64,000 bases of DNA, taken from NCBI RefSeq assembly GCF_027942865.1, contig NC_134517.1, forward strand, positions 8,947,705-9,011,704. Reading direction: 5' to 3'. The notes below the pieces were generated by a model that worked only from the letters and a program-made list of their open reading frames with translations, did no database searches and had not been told where the DNA came from. This DNA comes from Odontesthes bonariensis. Lineage: Eukaryota; Chordata; Actinopteri; Atheriniformes; Atherinopsidae. Positions 24,937-38,000 of this stretch are shown piece after piece. The position numbers and the translations under genes were made by a program. Position 1 is the first letter of the stretch, and each line of letters begins with the position of its first letter.

Positions 24937-27900
24937 AATACACACTAACGTGTTAGTATGATTAAATTTAAAGGCGTATTGACAATATTTTTCATCGTTT
25001 CTTTTTTTTTAAAGGTGTATTACAAGGGTACGACTTTTATAAATCCACACTGGCGAAGGATAATGTCAGTGGCAGAAATCTCAGAGTTTAGCTTTTCTTG
25101 CTTGTCGTTGCGTTGAACGTAGGAGGGAGACAAACACCGCCAAACCAGCTCGCCTCGACCAACAATCCTCCCCTCCCCTCCCCCCTCACTTTGAATTCTG
25201 TGCCATTAAATTGTTTGTTCCGCTAAATGCGTCAAATTAATGTGCCTTTTTTTTTTTACTCATGTCCTGTTTTAAAGTCATACGTAGTTTTATCAACATT
25301 GGGTGTACTATTCTACCAGCTATAGCTCTTTTCTTTTACACATATTAAATTGACATTTGTTAAAATCTTATTTTAACGTTTATATGCCGTTTTTCTCGTT
25401 TGTGCACGATGTAAAGGACTCACCGTTGTGTGTAAATGTGCTATAAACTCGCCTCGTTTCAAGCAAAAAGGGATTATTCCTTGATAGTTCTAGACTGTAT
25501 TTGGCAAGAATGAAAGTGATTCCTTTTTGTGTCGTCAACCGTAATAGGTGAAGCGTACGTGCGTAAAGGCCAACAGAGAACGTGCAGCTAATTAAGTTTT
25601 AAGTGCATTTATCCACGTTTGGGGATTCCCTTTATAAACCCACTTCAACGTTTGTACATAGCCTTGTGGGTTTCTGATAGAAATGATGTTGTCAAAAATA
25701 ATGTGGAAAAGCTTTTGAACCCAATTTTAAAAAATTCACAACTAATTAAGAATAATTAGAAGAAACCCTGGAAGAGAGGCTCCAGCAGATTTCAGGTACA
25801 GATTCGAAGTATCAGTTGAGACAACAGCAGTCCTACAGCTTTCCCATTCCCACGCCTCTGGTGGAAGGTTGAGCTTGTGGATGACCCCTAGAGACTTTTA
25901 ATCACCAAAAAATGTAATCTATTTACGTTACAGTTAGACAGAGGCAGAAATTCCAGAGACGGAAAGCAAAGCTCGGGGGAAATGACAATTATTTTGGAAT
26001 CTTGGTAGCAGCTCTTTATCATGGGTCAACTTTGATAACATCAACATTTAGGCCTATCTCATTTTAATTTCACACAGCACTCCAAATCCCTGTATTTTGC
26101 TATGTAAACAAGGGTTCAGAAACTAAACTATTCTTTTCACTGTGACTATTCCTCACCTCACCAAGCCTATAACTTAGGTTCACTAGGATAGCACTTCAAC
26201 CTACCGTCACTTCCAAACAATCGCAGTGGCCTAAACAGCAGTGAGCATAATTGCATGTTGTCTTTGGCTGTGAGGGAGTGGCAACACGAGTCACTGGAAG
26301 CAATGTGTGACATCTCTACTTCCCTTGAAAACTATAAATAAGGAGCTAAAAAAAATATATAATCACGCTTTCAGTGTTATCAAATCTTTATTGAGGAATG
26401 CAACACTAAAGTTTGAAAATAAATGTCTGAATGTTTGCAAGATGCAAGGAGAGGAGCAGATATTCAAAGACTCGGGAGGCAGGGAATCTTCTGCTGTGAT
26501 GGAAACATCTTTGGTTTAAGTGGTGAACTAAATTAACAGGCTAAGAAGGGGAAAAAAAAACACAAAATCACCACCTGACAAACCTTACGTTATGTGCTGT
26601 TTGAACTTTCCAGCAAACAAAAGTCAACATGTGGATTCAAAACAAATGAAAGCAATTTTTTGCACAAATGGAGGTGAACATAGATTTTTTTTTTTTTTTT
26701 TTTTTACATTCACAGACAGTGATATAGAAACATATTCGAAAGAACAAGCAGAAAACAACTAATATGCATGAGCTTAGTGTTGGATCCTTTTTTTCCACAA
26801 GTGTGATTATAGAGTAATTAAAATGAAAAGAACAAAACACAAAATGATTACAATTTTTAATCAACACAGAAAGTATTTTTTAAAAGCACAGTTAAGGTCT
26901 AATTCTTTTTCTTTCCCATCTTACAGATCCCATATATTATTTTTTCTAACACAAACGTGCCGCATTTCTCCCGTGTTTGACACGTTATTGGCCAAACTTT
27001 GAACTATTTATAAACTTGGAAAGAAAAACTATTCATCAGTTTTTCTGACTTTAACAGTTTCTCTTCAATGACAGAGTCAATAAATGCAGTGTGAAACAAA
27101 AGTGTTAACACTCATTTCCAGAGAGATAAAAACAATAATACACGGCCAAACATATGATTTAAAAAAGAGGTTGGAACATACATATTTTCAAATACGTTTT
27201 TTTTAATTCTTTATGATGTCTAGCATTTGTCCCGATGGTAAAAAAAAAAGAAAAATGATGGGAGTAATTCCTTAAGTCGACAAGAATAATTCTTAGAATT
27301 CTCCTGATTACACAATTTATGTGATGGTCATAATGTCATGCAGCAGAAATTTACTTTCATATACCAATACCAATTTTCATTATTTCATATTAGATCAATA
27401 TATTAATACAATCTAGATAAAATAGGTTATGGTTACCTTTCCCAGCGTAATTGTTACACACCACTAAATAAACTGTACAGACTTTTTTTTTCAAAAAGTA
27501 CTATAGACAAAAGGTACAATAGGATCAAAAAGCAGCAGTGATTACTTGTCTGAGTGGTCACATGATCAGTAAATTTGTTTTTCTGTCCAGTTAAAGCAGT
27601 GCTTTGAGCATTCTTAAGTGTGATTCTTCGAGGTCAGAATGAGTACCAATTCCATATTAAATTGATTTTCTTGCACATTTTAGATACAAATTGTCTGAGA
27701 AATCATGTTTCGGCTGTTGAAAAACCGAAGACTCAGACGCCTTCCTATGACCTATGATCTTTACTCGGAATCAGTTTAGTGGATACTGGATACAGTCGAG
27801 CTGAAGCAGAGGTGTCTCTATCCTGCAGTGTCAGCTACTGCTTCTCACAAAATGGTCCAATTCCCATGCTCAAATGCACTGCAGACTCTCACAATTTCAA

Positions 27901-29952
27901 TGCCACTCTGCAAAAATGCACGTGTGCCTTAACCAAAGGCAACTTTATCATCCTCCCCAACACCCGAGGCCCCTCTCCCACACTTCTAGCCACACTTGTA
28001 CCCCTTCCACTTCAAGCTAATCTCCAGGAGCCCCTAGAGGGGCAGAATACCTGTGGCTCCACAGATCCTCACCCTCTTTCAACAAGGAGGCCAAGAGCAT
28101 GAAAAATGGAGTGGGGAGGAGTCATCCGTCAAACCAAGGAATGCTGTCCTCTGCCTTTATCTACCTCTGTAACCTCTCCCATATTTGGATACTTGGCACC
28201 TGGTATCACTCGCTAAATTATTTCTCAGGAAAGTCATGGCTATTGCACAGCCTGCAACTAAAGTGGGCAAAGCTTGAACAATGAGTCATAAGTCAAAGGT
28301 AACTCTGTAGAAGCTGGAAGGCATGACTTCCAAACATAAAGTTGAACACAACTCTTATACTTGGTCGTCCTTTACAATGTAACTTTCTAATTTCTTTTGT
28401 GTATTGGTAAAACTTGAACTATTTCCCAAGAAGTGACAGGTGCAAGGAATTCCTCAATACAGAAGAATTCCGGCATGTTTTACTCTCACTCTTATCTACA
28501 AATACATAGGAATCTATCCCTTCAGGAGTGCAATTACTCAAACCAGCTTTGTGCAGGCTAATGGCTGTTGGAGTATGCCTGTGTTTGAGCATGCATGAAT
28601 GCTGAGGGGCGTCAGGGCTTCAAATTTCTAAGATTTTCAACTTACAGATGTCATATAGTAGCTAAAAAAACAAAACAAAAAATAATTCACACAAACAACT
28701 TTTACCAGATAAGACCACACTCGAGGCAATTATGATAAAATGACTGGTCCATTTGATCACGTTTAAGCTTAAGTAAATTTAAGTAAATGCCAAGAAAGTA
28801 GCAAAGCTCTGATAGGAAAATACAATTTCTTTACACAAATGGAAAAAAAATTGCTCTGCCATAAAAAGAATAGGCCTCTATCTCAAAGTTAAAGCCTGTA
28901 TGGTCTTTTTAGTGAAGTTATTTCTGTGCACAATGCTTTCCTCATTCACATCAGGAACGGAACGCCAGCACAATGCCACCTAAAATTGACAAATGTCTTC
29001 CTCTTCAAACAGATTTTTGGGAGAAAATATCTATTTGAATCTATCCATCTATCTATTCTATTTTTTATACAAAAGTTCACTTTCATTTGTTGGAGTTTTA
29101 ATCACAATGATTTAGTATTACTACAACACGCAGATCATATGATATTCTATATAAGTCATCAATAAAAAATGCTGAGAAAGAGGAAATTGGATCTCACTAT
29201 GGGACCGACCTACAGAGGTGCGACAAGAGACACAATCGAGCCACTTGGACTTCTGAAGTCACGTGTTAGTAAAGTAAAGGTTTTCTTTGCTCAAACTCAA
29301 AAGTCTAGTAAAGAACCTCAATCTACTATTAAAGACATCCAGCCTGTTCACTGAAAATGCAAACCCCTCCATTCCAAGTCTTGCACAGCCTGGCAACACG
29401 TTGCTTCAGCCGACCGTATGTTGCTCCTCTGTTGCAACAGATTTATTTTTCACAAAAGCACAAAGCACGAAACAGGCTATATGTCAGTGAGGAAGAGAGG
29501 ACCAGAGGCAGATAAACACAGCAGGAAGAAGATAGCTGGTTCAGCACCCTGGAGATGTGCACCCATTTAGGTGGTGGGCACTGGTTGAAGCATGAGTTAT
29601 GGTCTATTGCTGCAATCCTGCCTCCTTTGGACAACCTAACAACAAAGTTAAAAAGGACTTGTCCTGGACGTGTAATGTCATGTCTACTGTAGTTGTTAAT
29701 GCAAACCACATCAAGGTTTTTACACTGTGCTGGTCATATTTAAAGGCAGTGACGCAGGAAAAGTTCAGGGATGGACTATCTAAAAAAATCAAGCGTATGT
29801 TTCTAGCGTATATAGATACTAATGAAAAGAACTCGAGAGTTTTTAGAGTGGAGGGATCATTTGTGCCTGTTGGGTTTTCATTAATTCTAGAAACGTTAGG
29901 AGGATAAAAAAAAAAGATCAAAAGTAGAACTGATACTCTACATGGAATTATA

Positions 29953-30822
29953 TTAAGACACTTGTTCCACGGCATTGGTTGCTGTGGGTATCTGGGCATC
30001 TGCTGCTGGCTCAACAGGGCTTTTATGTTTCTCCTCTTCTTCCTCTTCCTCCTCTTCGTCCTCACCAACATCCTCGTCATGCTCTGGAACTGCCAGGCCA
30101 GCAATGCTATCACCATTCATCTCGCACTCAACACTGGGTGCTTTTCCATTCAGTGACACCTCTATATTTATGCTCCCTGGGGAGGATGGGCTTAGAATCT
30201 CGTGAAACTCCTCCACAACATCCTCATGGGTGTGCACCTCTGCTAAGGGAATCTCACCATCTAGGCCTCCCAGAGAAGGAATCTCCACATGAGCTTCTTC
30301 TTGGGGTGAGCCCATTTCTTTTGTGGGGGCCTCCCCGTCACGGACCTTCTTGACGTTGAAGGTCATGGGAGATACCTTGAAAGAGGAAGACTTCGCGGTT
30401 GGGCTCTTGGGGTGGTTAGGGGTGAGGCTCTTCTTGAGTTTCTCACGCTTCTCCGGGGGGACGATCTTGGTGGTGATCTGGGTCACCTTCTTCTCAATGC
30501 TTTGCCGTGAAAAGGCCTTCTTGAGGCTATCGACCTTTTTGAGACTGTTGCGCTTGAACTTGTCCGCCCTTCTCTCAAATTTTTGGGAAGAGCCCCCTGC
30601 GGCTTCATACATGTCTTCATCATCTTGTTGGGATGCTTGAATATCAACATCCTCATCTGAGGACAGGCTAATGGTCTGGAGACACTCATCTTGGGTACGG
30701 ATGCCATCAGTAGAGCCTGTAATAGATGGAGTGGGCTGGATGGATTCTACATCATACTGGCTTGGTTGAGGTGTCTTGAGGGAGTCTTTGACGACCACGC
30801 TGGAGGGGATCTCATTGTCTTC
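29953..30822 (-). CDS. cavin2: cavin2, second coding exon
   Basis: Encodes residues 185-473 of Cavin-2 (SDPR), starting EDNEIPSSVVV (human EENEIPASVFV) after acceptor CTCAATAG. Residues about 270-316 are the basic HR2 region, with KRNSLKKVDSLKKAFSRQ (human has KRSSLKKVDSLKKAFSRQ) and EKREKLKKSL, the part that binds phosphatidylserine and phosphoinositides. Around 331-338 lies FKVSPMTF (human FKVSPLTF). The rest is acidic, with a run of nine Glu near 440-448. The stop codon is at 29953-29955. The whole protein is 473 residues, compared with 425 in human; the extra length is in the acidic linkers. The exon is single and uninterrupted to the stop, as in mammals. Confidence 0.97.
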   Translation of the reverse strand, partial: EDNEIPSSVVVKDSLKTPQPSQYDVESIQPTPSITGSTDGIRTQDECLQTISLSSDEDVDIQASQQDDEDMYEAAGGSSQKFERRADKFKRNSLKKVDSLKKAFSRQSIEKKVTQITTKIVPPEKREKLKKSLTPNHPKSPTAKSSSFKVSPMTFNVKKVRDGEAPTKEMGSPQEEAHVEIPSLGGLDGEIPLAEVHTHEDVVEEFHEILSPSSPGSINIEVSLNGKAPSVECEMNGDSIAGLAVPEHDEDVGEDEEEEEEEEEKHKSPVEPAADAQIPTATNAVEQVS

Positions 30823-33534
30823 CTATTGAGAAACAAAAGGACAGAAAGAGACAAGTTAAGAAGGCAGTTATTGTGATAGTCCTTGAAAAAAGAATGACCG
30901 CTTGAATCAGGTTCAGGTTGATGGGGAATTACCTTAACTTTGATCTTTTTGGAATGGTCAGGATTAGATTTCATGCCACTGATGATTTGTAAAGGATTCC
31001 AAACTGTGGTGATCAACTGAACCCCAAATCAAACAACCCCCATGTATACTCCTTGGAAATGTTCAAGGTTGGTCATTTTCCTTTTAACGAACATGGTCAA
31101 AGAAGTACTCACTGTGAGCTGAGGACTGTGTTAATATACTCTGGCATCTAGAGCTAGGTCTGTCGACTGAGGACTAAAGAAACCCGTTTCTGCATGCCTT
31201 CCAGATTTTCTCCTCAAGACATCAGAGGAATTCTGCTTATTTCTTAGCGGGAGTCAAACACTTCTCTGCATTTTCTTTCTTTTATATATCTCTCCCTGCT
31301 TTCAACACAAAATCCATAAATACACTGACAGCCATAAAGGGAATGAGATAAAGAGCAAAGAGTTAGAGATCCAAAGTTTCAATATGTTTAACTTTCTCCC
31401 CCTGCTTGCATTATCTTGCAGGATCTTCTCTCCTCCTCCCTTTGACTTACTGCCCGCTCATCTGTATGCAATCATGCAGTCATACACACACACACGCAAG
31501 CACACACCTCCAATGTTCTCCTCCATGGCGGATTTATGAGCTCAAGCCCTCCCACCCATTTGCCGCTATCCTTTCACACAGTAGTGAGTGTAGAGTGAGG
31601 GTGCAGCTCCTGGGGTTGATATACTCAACTAAACATTTGAAATCCTCATAAACCCATAAGGCCTCCTCCTTGACAGTATGATCAAGGCATTCTGGACTTT
31701 GAGTTGACCTGATGTGGCACAGTGTAAAGTAAAACTTTTAGCGTTTTACAGTCCACAAAATGTCCCTCTGTAAGGGTTAAGTAGTGTAACACTATTTCAT
31801 TTGCTTGTAAAAACAAAACAAGCAAAAATAAAAAACATAGTTTTAGAGATTTACTACAACCGCATAATTTGCAATCAGTCATTTCCTGATTCGGCTAAGA
31901 ATGGAATTCTAATACGCTATAAAAGAGCACATAAAATATTTCAGGGATGTCGCAACGAAGCACCAGCGTAGGCTCTACTTACCTTCAGTGCCCATTGGAG
32001 GGACTTACAATTTAAAACACCTTGTTTCTTTGCACCTTCCATGGAAGAATAATTATGTATCAAAGTATGACTGCATTTAAAAGAATGCAAGGCAGTTATT
32101 AGGACATTACTGGAGTGCTGAAAGCAAGAGCATTCCGTAAGTTGCTGAAGCATTGTGCACAGCATCTTTCTCAAGATGCCATGAACATACTTATGGACTG
32201 GGCAGACCAGATGGTCCAGAAGAGTCATGCCTCCCGATCACACATCATAAGAGTAGATTAAATCCTTTTAATTTCAGACAATGCCAACTTTAGCCAATCA
32301 AATATAGCTTTGAAATAGTGTTGTATGTAAAAACTTATTTTTCTGACAAAACCTTAATTTCTGACTACTTTAAAAAGTCCCTCGGACTACTATGTCCAAC
32401 TGTGTCCAATTTCCCTGAGCCCCACAGTATACATCACTGTTGAAAAATGAAAAGCCATGCGTGGACCCTCCTGTTTTCAAGCACTTTGCAGACACCTGCT
32501 ATCTCCTGCCTTCTTGATCTCAAACATGCAGCTGTGATTCACAGTTCAAGTGTGTGCCAGGCATGTGTGGTATCACCCAGATAATGCTAATAAATCTGTC
32601 AGTGTGTTCTTAAAGGCACATCAACCCTCAGAACAGGGACATATTTTCAAGAGGAAGAGAGAGAACAACAACAAAAAAAAACTTTTCAGAACTTTATGAT
32701 TTACACCAAAGTATATTCATGTAGGGTTGAGAGTAAATAACTTGAAAAGCTCTAAATTTTCCTTCCAGTACTATTATTGCCAAAACCATTTTAAAAGAGA
32801 GAAGATCTGGTTTTCTAGATAGTTTTTAAATCCTTATTTACCATTACTAACCACTAAAGGGACAACAAACTGAAGGCAGTACTTTGGGAAACAGGTCTGG
32901 TTCTGCTATCTCTCAGTTACTTTAACCGAATACACCACACCCATAGTGTGTGTGGGTCTGAACTTGTTTTAGTAGACTTAGATCGTAAAGCTAGTAACTG
33001 TATTGGTAACAAACCGCCTGCATCCAAGTGTATTTAACTTAGTCTAAAATTAAACTGATCCTCATCAAGGATTCAAGCAGCATTTCAGTACTTTATTGCT
33101 CCAGTAGCAAATGAGTTCAAAATCAGCTAACAAACTATTAGAAAGCTGAAGGTGTAGCGGACAGAAAGAGACGGGTGGCGTTCAAATCAGAGTTCACCGT
33201 GAATGGAGTGGAGTGTTGTTTTTGCAGCATGGCAACAACAAATGGATACATCATGGTGATGATGTCACACACAGAGGTGAACTCTTAAGTGGACAACATG
33301 ACCATAAACTCACAGGTGGCAGCTCGGGACGCAGAGATGTTCCTACACAGTAATATGCTGAGGACCACACCATTTGTCGACAAGAAGCATCACAACCCTT
33401 CCTCCCCTACTGCTACCTCTCTGTCTGCAGTCCCGGTCTAACCATGCAATCCAAGAGTAGGGCAGAGAGGCAACTCATTTGTTTCTTCAGTCACATCTTG
33501 GAGAGACAAACAACACTGTTAAAAGCGTGTTAAA

Positions 33535-33600
33535 AGTGCTTTGAGTGGTGAGCTAGACTAGAAAAGCGCTATTCAAGTACAGTTCATTTACCATTTACCA
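33535..33600 (+). mobile_element. LINE-type 3' tail fragment
   Basis: Reads AAAAGTGCTTTGAGTGGTGAG, then GACTAGAAAAGCGCTATTC and CATTTACCATTTACCA. This is a common teleost retroposon 3' end; nothing else of the element is left. Confidence 0.65.
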
Positions 33601-34149
33601 CTGGCTTACCAATATTCCTGCAAAGTCCTAATCAGGGCTCCAAGTTTGTCCATTTCCCCTCCCAAGCGATCCCACATTTTCCATGTGCCCTGAATCCTAG
33701 ACATCTCCTTCTCAACTTATCTGGCCTTGGAGTCTTATTCCTGGCATTATTTAATCTTTGGAATGCTCAATCAGCTGCTCCCACATGCAGACAACTGCAT
33801 GTGGACAACAGCACAATGGAGTTAAATTGAAAGATGTAAATGATGGGATTTTATTTCCATTTATTGACCAGCAATGTAACTTATTCCCCAGGCAAATGAC
33901 TGTAAAGACAGCAGTTGCCTGTGCGCCACTGTCTGCTTAGCTTTTCTGAAAGTGTTGAAGATGGTGAAATGGGAAGCCACAACATGGACATGGACCAACC
34001 ATGTAATGACAGCATTACTAAATGGCCTAAAGTGACTTTTTTCGGCATCAAAACCCATTTTCATTGCTGTAAAATTGGTTGATAATACCTCCTACATCAT
34101 AATATGATTTGGTGAAACTGATTTTGCAGCTTTTCCAAAACTTCTCCAT

Positions 34150-35052
34150 TTTAGGGATCCTAAAAAGCTAGTCCATGCATTTGTTACTTCAAGATTGGAC
34201 AATTCAGAATAGAATTTAAGATTCTTCTCCTCACATATAAAGTTCTTAATGACCGAGCTCCATCATATCTTAAAGATATCATTGTTTGATATTTTCCTAA
34301 CAGAGCACTTCGCTCCCAAACTGCAGGTTTACTTGTGGTTTCCAGAGTTTCTGAAAGTAGAATGGGAGGCAGAGCCTTCAGTTATCAGGTCCCTCTCTTG
34401 TGGAATAAGCTGCCAGTAAATGTCCGGGAAGCAGACACCCTTTCCACTTTTAAGACCAGGCTTAAAACTTTCCTTTTTGATAAAGCTTATAGTTAGGGAT
34501 CGTTCAGGTGATCCTGAAACATCCCATAGTCAAGCTGCTATAGGCCCTAGACTGCTGGGGGGCCTCATCTGTCACACCTTTCCTCACTTTACTCTCTTTA
34601 TGTATATGTGATATTATTGTTGTCATTAACTCGTGTTTCCCTGTTCCAACAGATATCCTTTGAGTGTTATCGTGTTTTTTGTTTTGTCCCCCCCCCCCCC
34701 TCTTTTCTGTCCTCTCTAACCCTAGAGACGTCGAGGGGGGTGGCCACCCTTTCAGAGTCTGGTTCTGCCAGAGGCTTCTTCCTGTTAAAAGGGAGTCGTT
34801 CCTCTCCACAGTCACCTCAGGCACGCTCAGGACGGGAGATTGGACCGAAGACAAGTTTCGGTGCAATTTGTTGGCTTCCTTAGCTAGGAAATTGTTTTTG
34901 AATTGGCTCTATATAAATGAATTGGGACTCATTTTGAAATTACAATGAACTGAAATCCAATTGGCTTGAATTGGACTATATTATTTAAGTGCCTTGAGAT
35001 GACATTTGCTGTAATTTGGCGCTATATAAATAAAAATGAATTGAATTGAATT
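34150..35052 (+). mobile_element. L2-group LINE 3' fragment
   Basis: The 5' half still reads as the end of a reverse transcriptase: FRIEFKILLLTYKVLNDRAP, then GGRAFSYQVPLLWNKLPVNV and TFKTRLKTFLFDKAYS. Next comes the non-coding block found in many teleost copies (GCCAGAGGCTTCTTCCTGTT and CTCCACAGTCACCTCAGGC). It ends with GCGCTATATAAATAAAAATG and GAATTGAATT repeats. The frame has stops, and the body of the element is missing by 5' truncation. Confidence 0.85.
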
Positions 35053-38000
35053 AAAAGGAGAAATGTGGATGCTAGGTGCAAACTTATACAGCAAACGTTA
35101 TGCATCTCCAAATAAAATAATTTTAACGTGGATAAATAAAAGCTGCTAGAATGATATTACTTCAGGCTTTGTGCTTTCTCTCATTTCTATGCGTATATTT
35201 CAGACAAAGTCTAGTAGTTTTAAAGAGCATGAAGTGTGAGCACCCACCTAATGATTAGAAAAATCTAAGCTTGTGTGGCCTCACCGAACCCCCAGTGAAG
35301 CACTCCCTGATACTAAAGAGTAATCCTTCCCGCCTGTTTGGTGTTGCTAGGGTGTCTGAGGATTCAACCTCAATACCTCCGCTCCAGTCTGGACATGCCA
35401 CCGACCATCTGATTTGGTAAAAACATGTTTGGTATAATCAGAGCAGGTAGTGAAGCATGTGGGAGGCAGCAAACTGAAACTAAGGGGAATGAAGAACTGT
35501 ACCCACCCAGTTTAAATGGCTTTACTAGAAATGTTGCTGTGATGCTGTTTTATTGGTTGATTCATGGCGATAACATTATTGCTTTACTCGTCAGTTTTAA
35601 TTGCATATTGCTTCTAGTGATAATTCTCAGAAAAATTATGGGAGAGCACCATGTCCCTAATTTAATCTCCCACAACCAGCCCCAGCCACAAAAAAACCCA
35701 AAAATTCCTATAAGCCATTTGACCCAGGACTGTTTTGTGTAGTTTTTTTTCCCGGCGCTTTTCTCTTGGGAACCCTGTTAATTACTGTACCATCTAAGTG
35801 AGGACTCATTAACCGCTGAGAATGTTATACAGCATGTGTGTTTGAGTGCCATAGTGCATTTGTAGGCAGCCATGTCTGGCACCCACAATTGTTCAATGAA
35901 AGAAACCGTTTGAAAGAACAGGATGAAAGAAAAATAAAAGAAAGTTTGATGACAGCTTTTCTGTACATCAGAGGGCATATACTTCAAAGCTATTTTGGGC
36001 AAAGTTATGTAACGCAGCTCTAGGTCTCATTTAACAGTTGCGTGGTGGAATTGCCATCTAATTGCAAGTCCTGCTAGATGTTACTAAGCCAGGACTTATG
36101 TGAGCGAGTACTCTGGAGTCTCTTGCTCAGCTCAAGCCCAGAGACCAGGGTGGGGCACAGCAGACCGACTGCAACAGAGAAAAGGAGCTACAGTGGGCTC
36201 ACGTTACTCAGTGAATGAGTGCATGTGTTACACTATACCGTCTCTTTTGCTTTTCAAAGCTTATCATTGTTGGCGTACAGTACCATTTAAAAGTCCTGAC
36301 ACATCTATCTATCCATTTTAAATCAGTACTATGACTGTTAATAATGTCCAGTCAGCAGGTACTATAGTGTGCTTTTAATGGCTATGAGCAACCATAGGCA
36401 TGCTACCACTTTTAAAGAAGAGAAATAGTACACTTAACATCAAATTCATTAAAAAACAAAACATGTCAATGTGATGATGTTAGCATGAGGAATGTGTTGA
36501 TAAAGATTTGAAAAAAATCCACGTTGCATCCCCTCCCACCATCATTCATTTTCTTCAGTGGTCTCAGCCTCAGTTGGACTTTTGGCTATTCAGCTAAAAG
36601 AATATAATAAAGCCTTAAAAAATAATAATAATTAAAAATCACAGTTTTCAGCCTGTTATCTTGTTTTAAACAAATGTCATCTACTTTACACATAGCACAC
36701 TATGTGTGTTACTGCGTGCATGTGGTGGTAATTTAATCAGTGCATTTTCCCGGCCCTTGAGATGATGAACCGAGGTTCCCTTAATCCCACAAGGCGAGGC
36801 TGGTACAGGTGTGTTGGTACAGTGAGTCAAGGGCCTCCGGGAAGGGATGGAGGGGAGAACTGCATCAATGAAACGGTACAACATCACACAAATGCATATG
36901 TGCACAATTGAAAGATGCCGTTTTTAGAGAATGATAAAGACAGGAGGCCTATAATTAAAAAAAAAAAAGAAAAGAAGAAAGCCTGAGAAAAAAATCTTTC
37001 CCACCTTCCACTCTGACTTTTACACTTAAGTTGAGTTCCTGTAATATAACCAAAATGATTCAAAATGTTGACCAAAGTACTTCCTGTTACTGCAGCCACT
37101 GCTCCAGCTATTCATGAACACCTGAAACTCAAGTAATTGTGTGAATCGTCCTTGATCTGCATGTGTTTTGATTACAGCCCATCCCGCCCACTATAGACAC
37201 GAGTCGTTTTACAGACCACCCCTGCCGGACTTGTTGTGAAAGCCACCCACCCATCCCATCCAGTGTGCATGAAGGGCCATCTGTGGACAAAGGAAGGAAG
37301 GAAAGGAAATAGAATTCTGCTATTTGTCACTGAACTGTGAAAGCACAGACCCTGATTAACTCAGAATTTACTGTACTTTACTTTGAAACCATGCATGGAC
37401 ATGTACGAATGACGGTAATATTCTGAACTTACACATGTTAAGAATGCAGCCAGCCATACCACGAATGCTCAAACTTTGACAAACATGTCACATGTCATTC
37501 TGAGCATCGTAAATATCTCACCACCAACTTAATTTCTGAAACATGCCTCTTGGCTTAATACTCACAAAACATTGCAGAACAAGTTTGAGCATCTTTCCCA
37601 CTGGCATACCCTCCCATATCTGCCTCACAAAAAGAAAACCCGACATGTTTACTGGCCTCGTGGGGTTGTGTAATCGCATGACCCAAAAACCAATCCAGGC
37701 AAGATGTAATGCTGACATGTTGTTATTGTGGAGATCACTGTAATCTGGAAAGGCCACCATCAGCTCTGGTGACATAAAGGATGGTGTTGGACGTCAACCC
37801 ATCATTTCCAGGACAGCAGCTTATGCACTACAGATGATGATGTGTTTCATGTTCTGTGACATATGCTTTTCAATTCTCCTAATTAATTCCCCCCATGGCA
37901 TGGTCGTTATGATAATAACGTTATGGGTGGCTGGGCCTGTGAGAGCCTGGTCACTAACTGTACTTCCTCTTTATCAACCAGATTGCGTCACTAAACTTCC

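Larger units (their letters stand above)
23392..29952. other. intergenic region between nabp1 and cavin2
   Basis: The right part (about 26-29.9 kb) probably includes the cavin2 3' UTR; AATAAA occurs on the minus strand at 29442-29447 and near 26386, and neither can be chosen. The left part is the nabp1 upstream region. A T21 run lies at 26685-26705. A 107-codon open frame at 27779-28102 (+) shows no family features. The tRNA gene is the only clear gene. Confidence 0.5.

Noticed and set aside
27779-28102. 107-codon open frame on the plus strand
   Set aside because: No recognisable domain, no splice partners, and located where the cavin2 3' UTR or intergenic DNA is expected.
29599-30353. Open frames antisense to cavin2 exon 2
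   Set aside because: Low-complexity Ser/Leu-rich translations that mirror the acidic and Lys-rich coding strand; no start, splice or family support.
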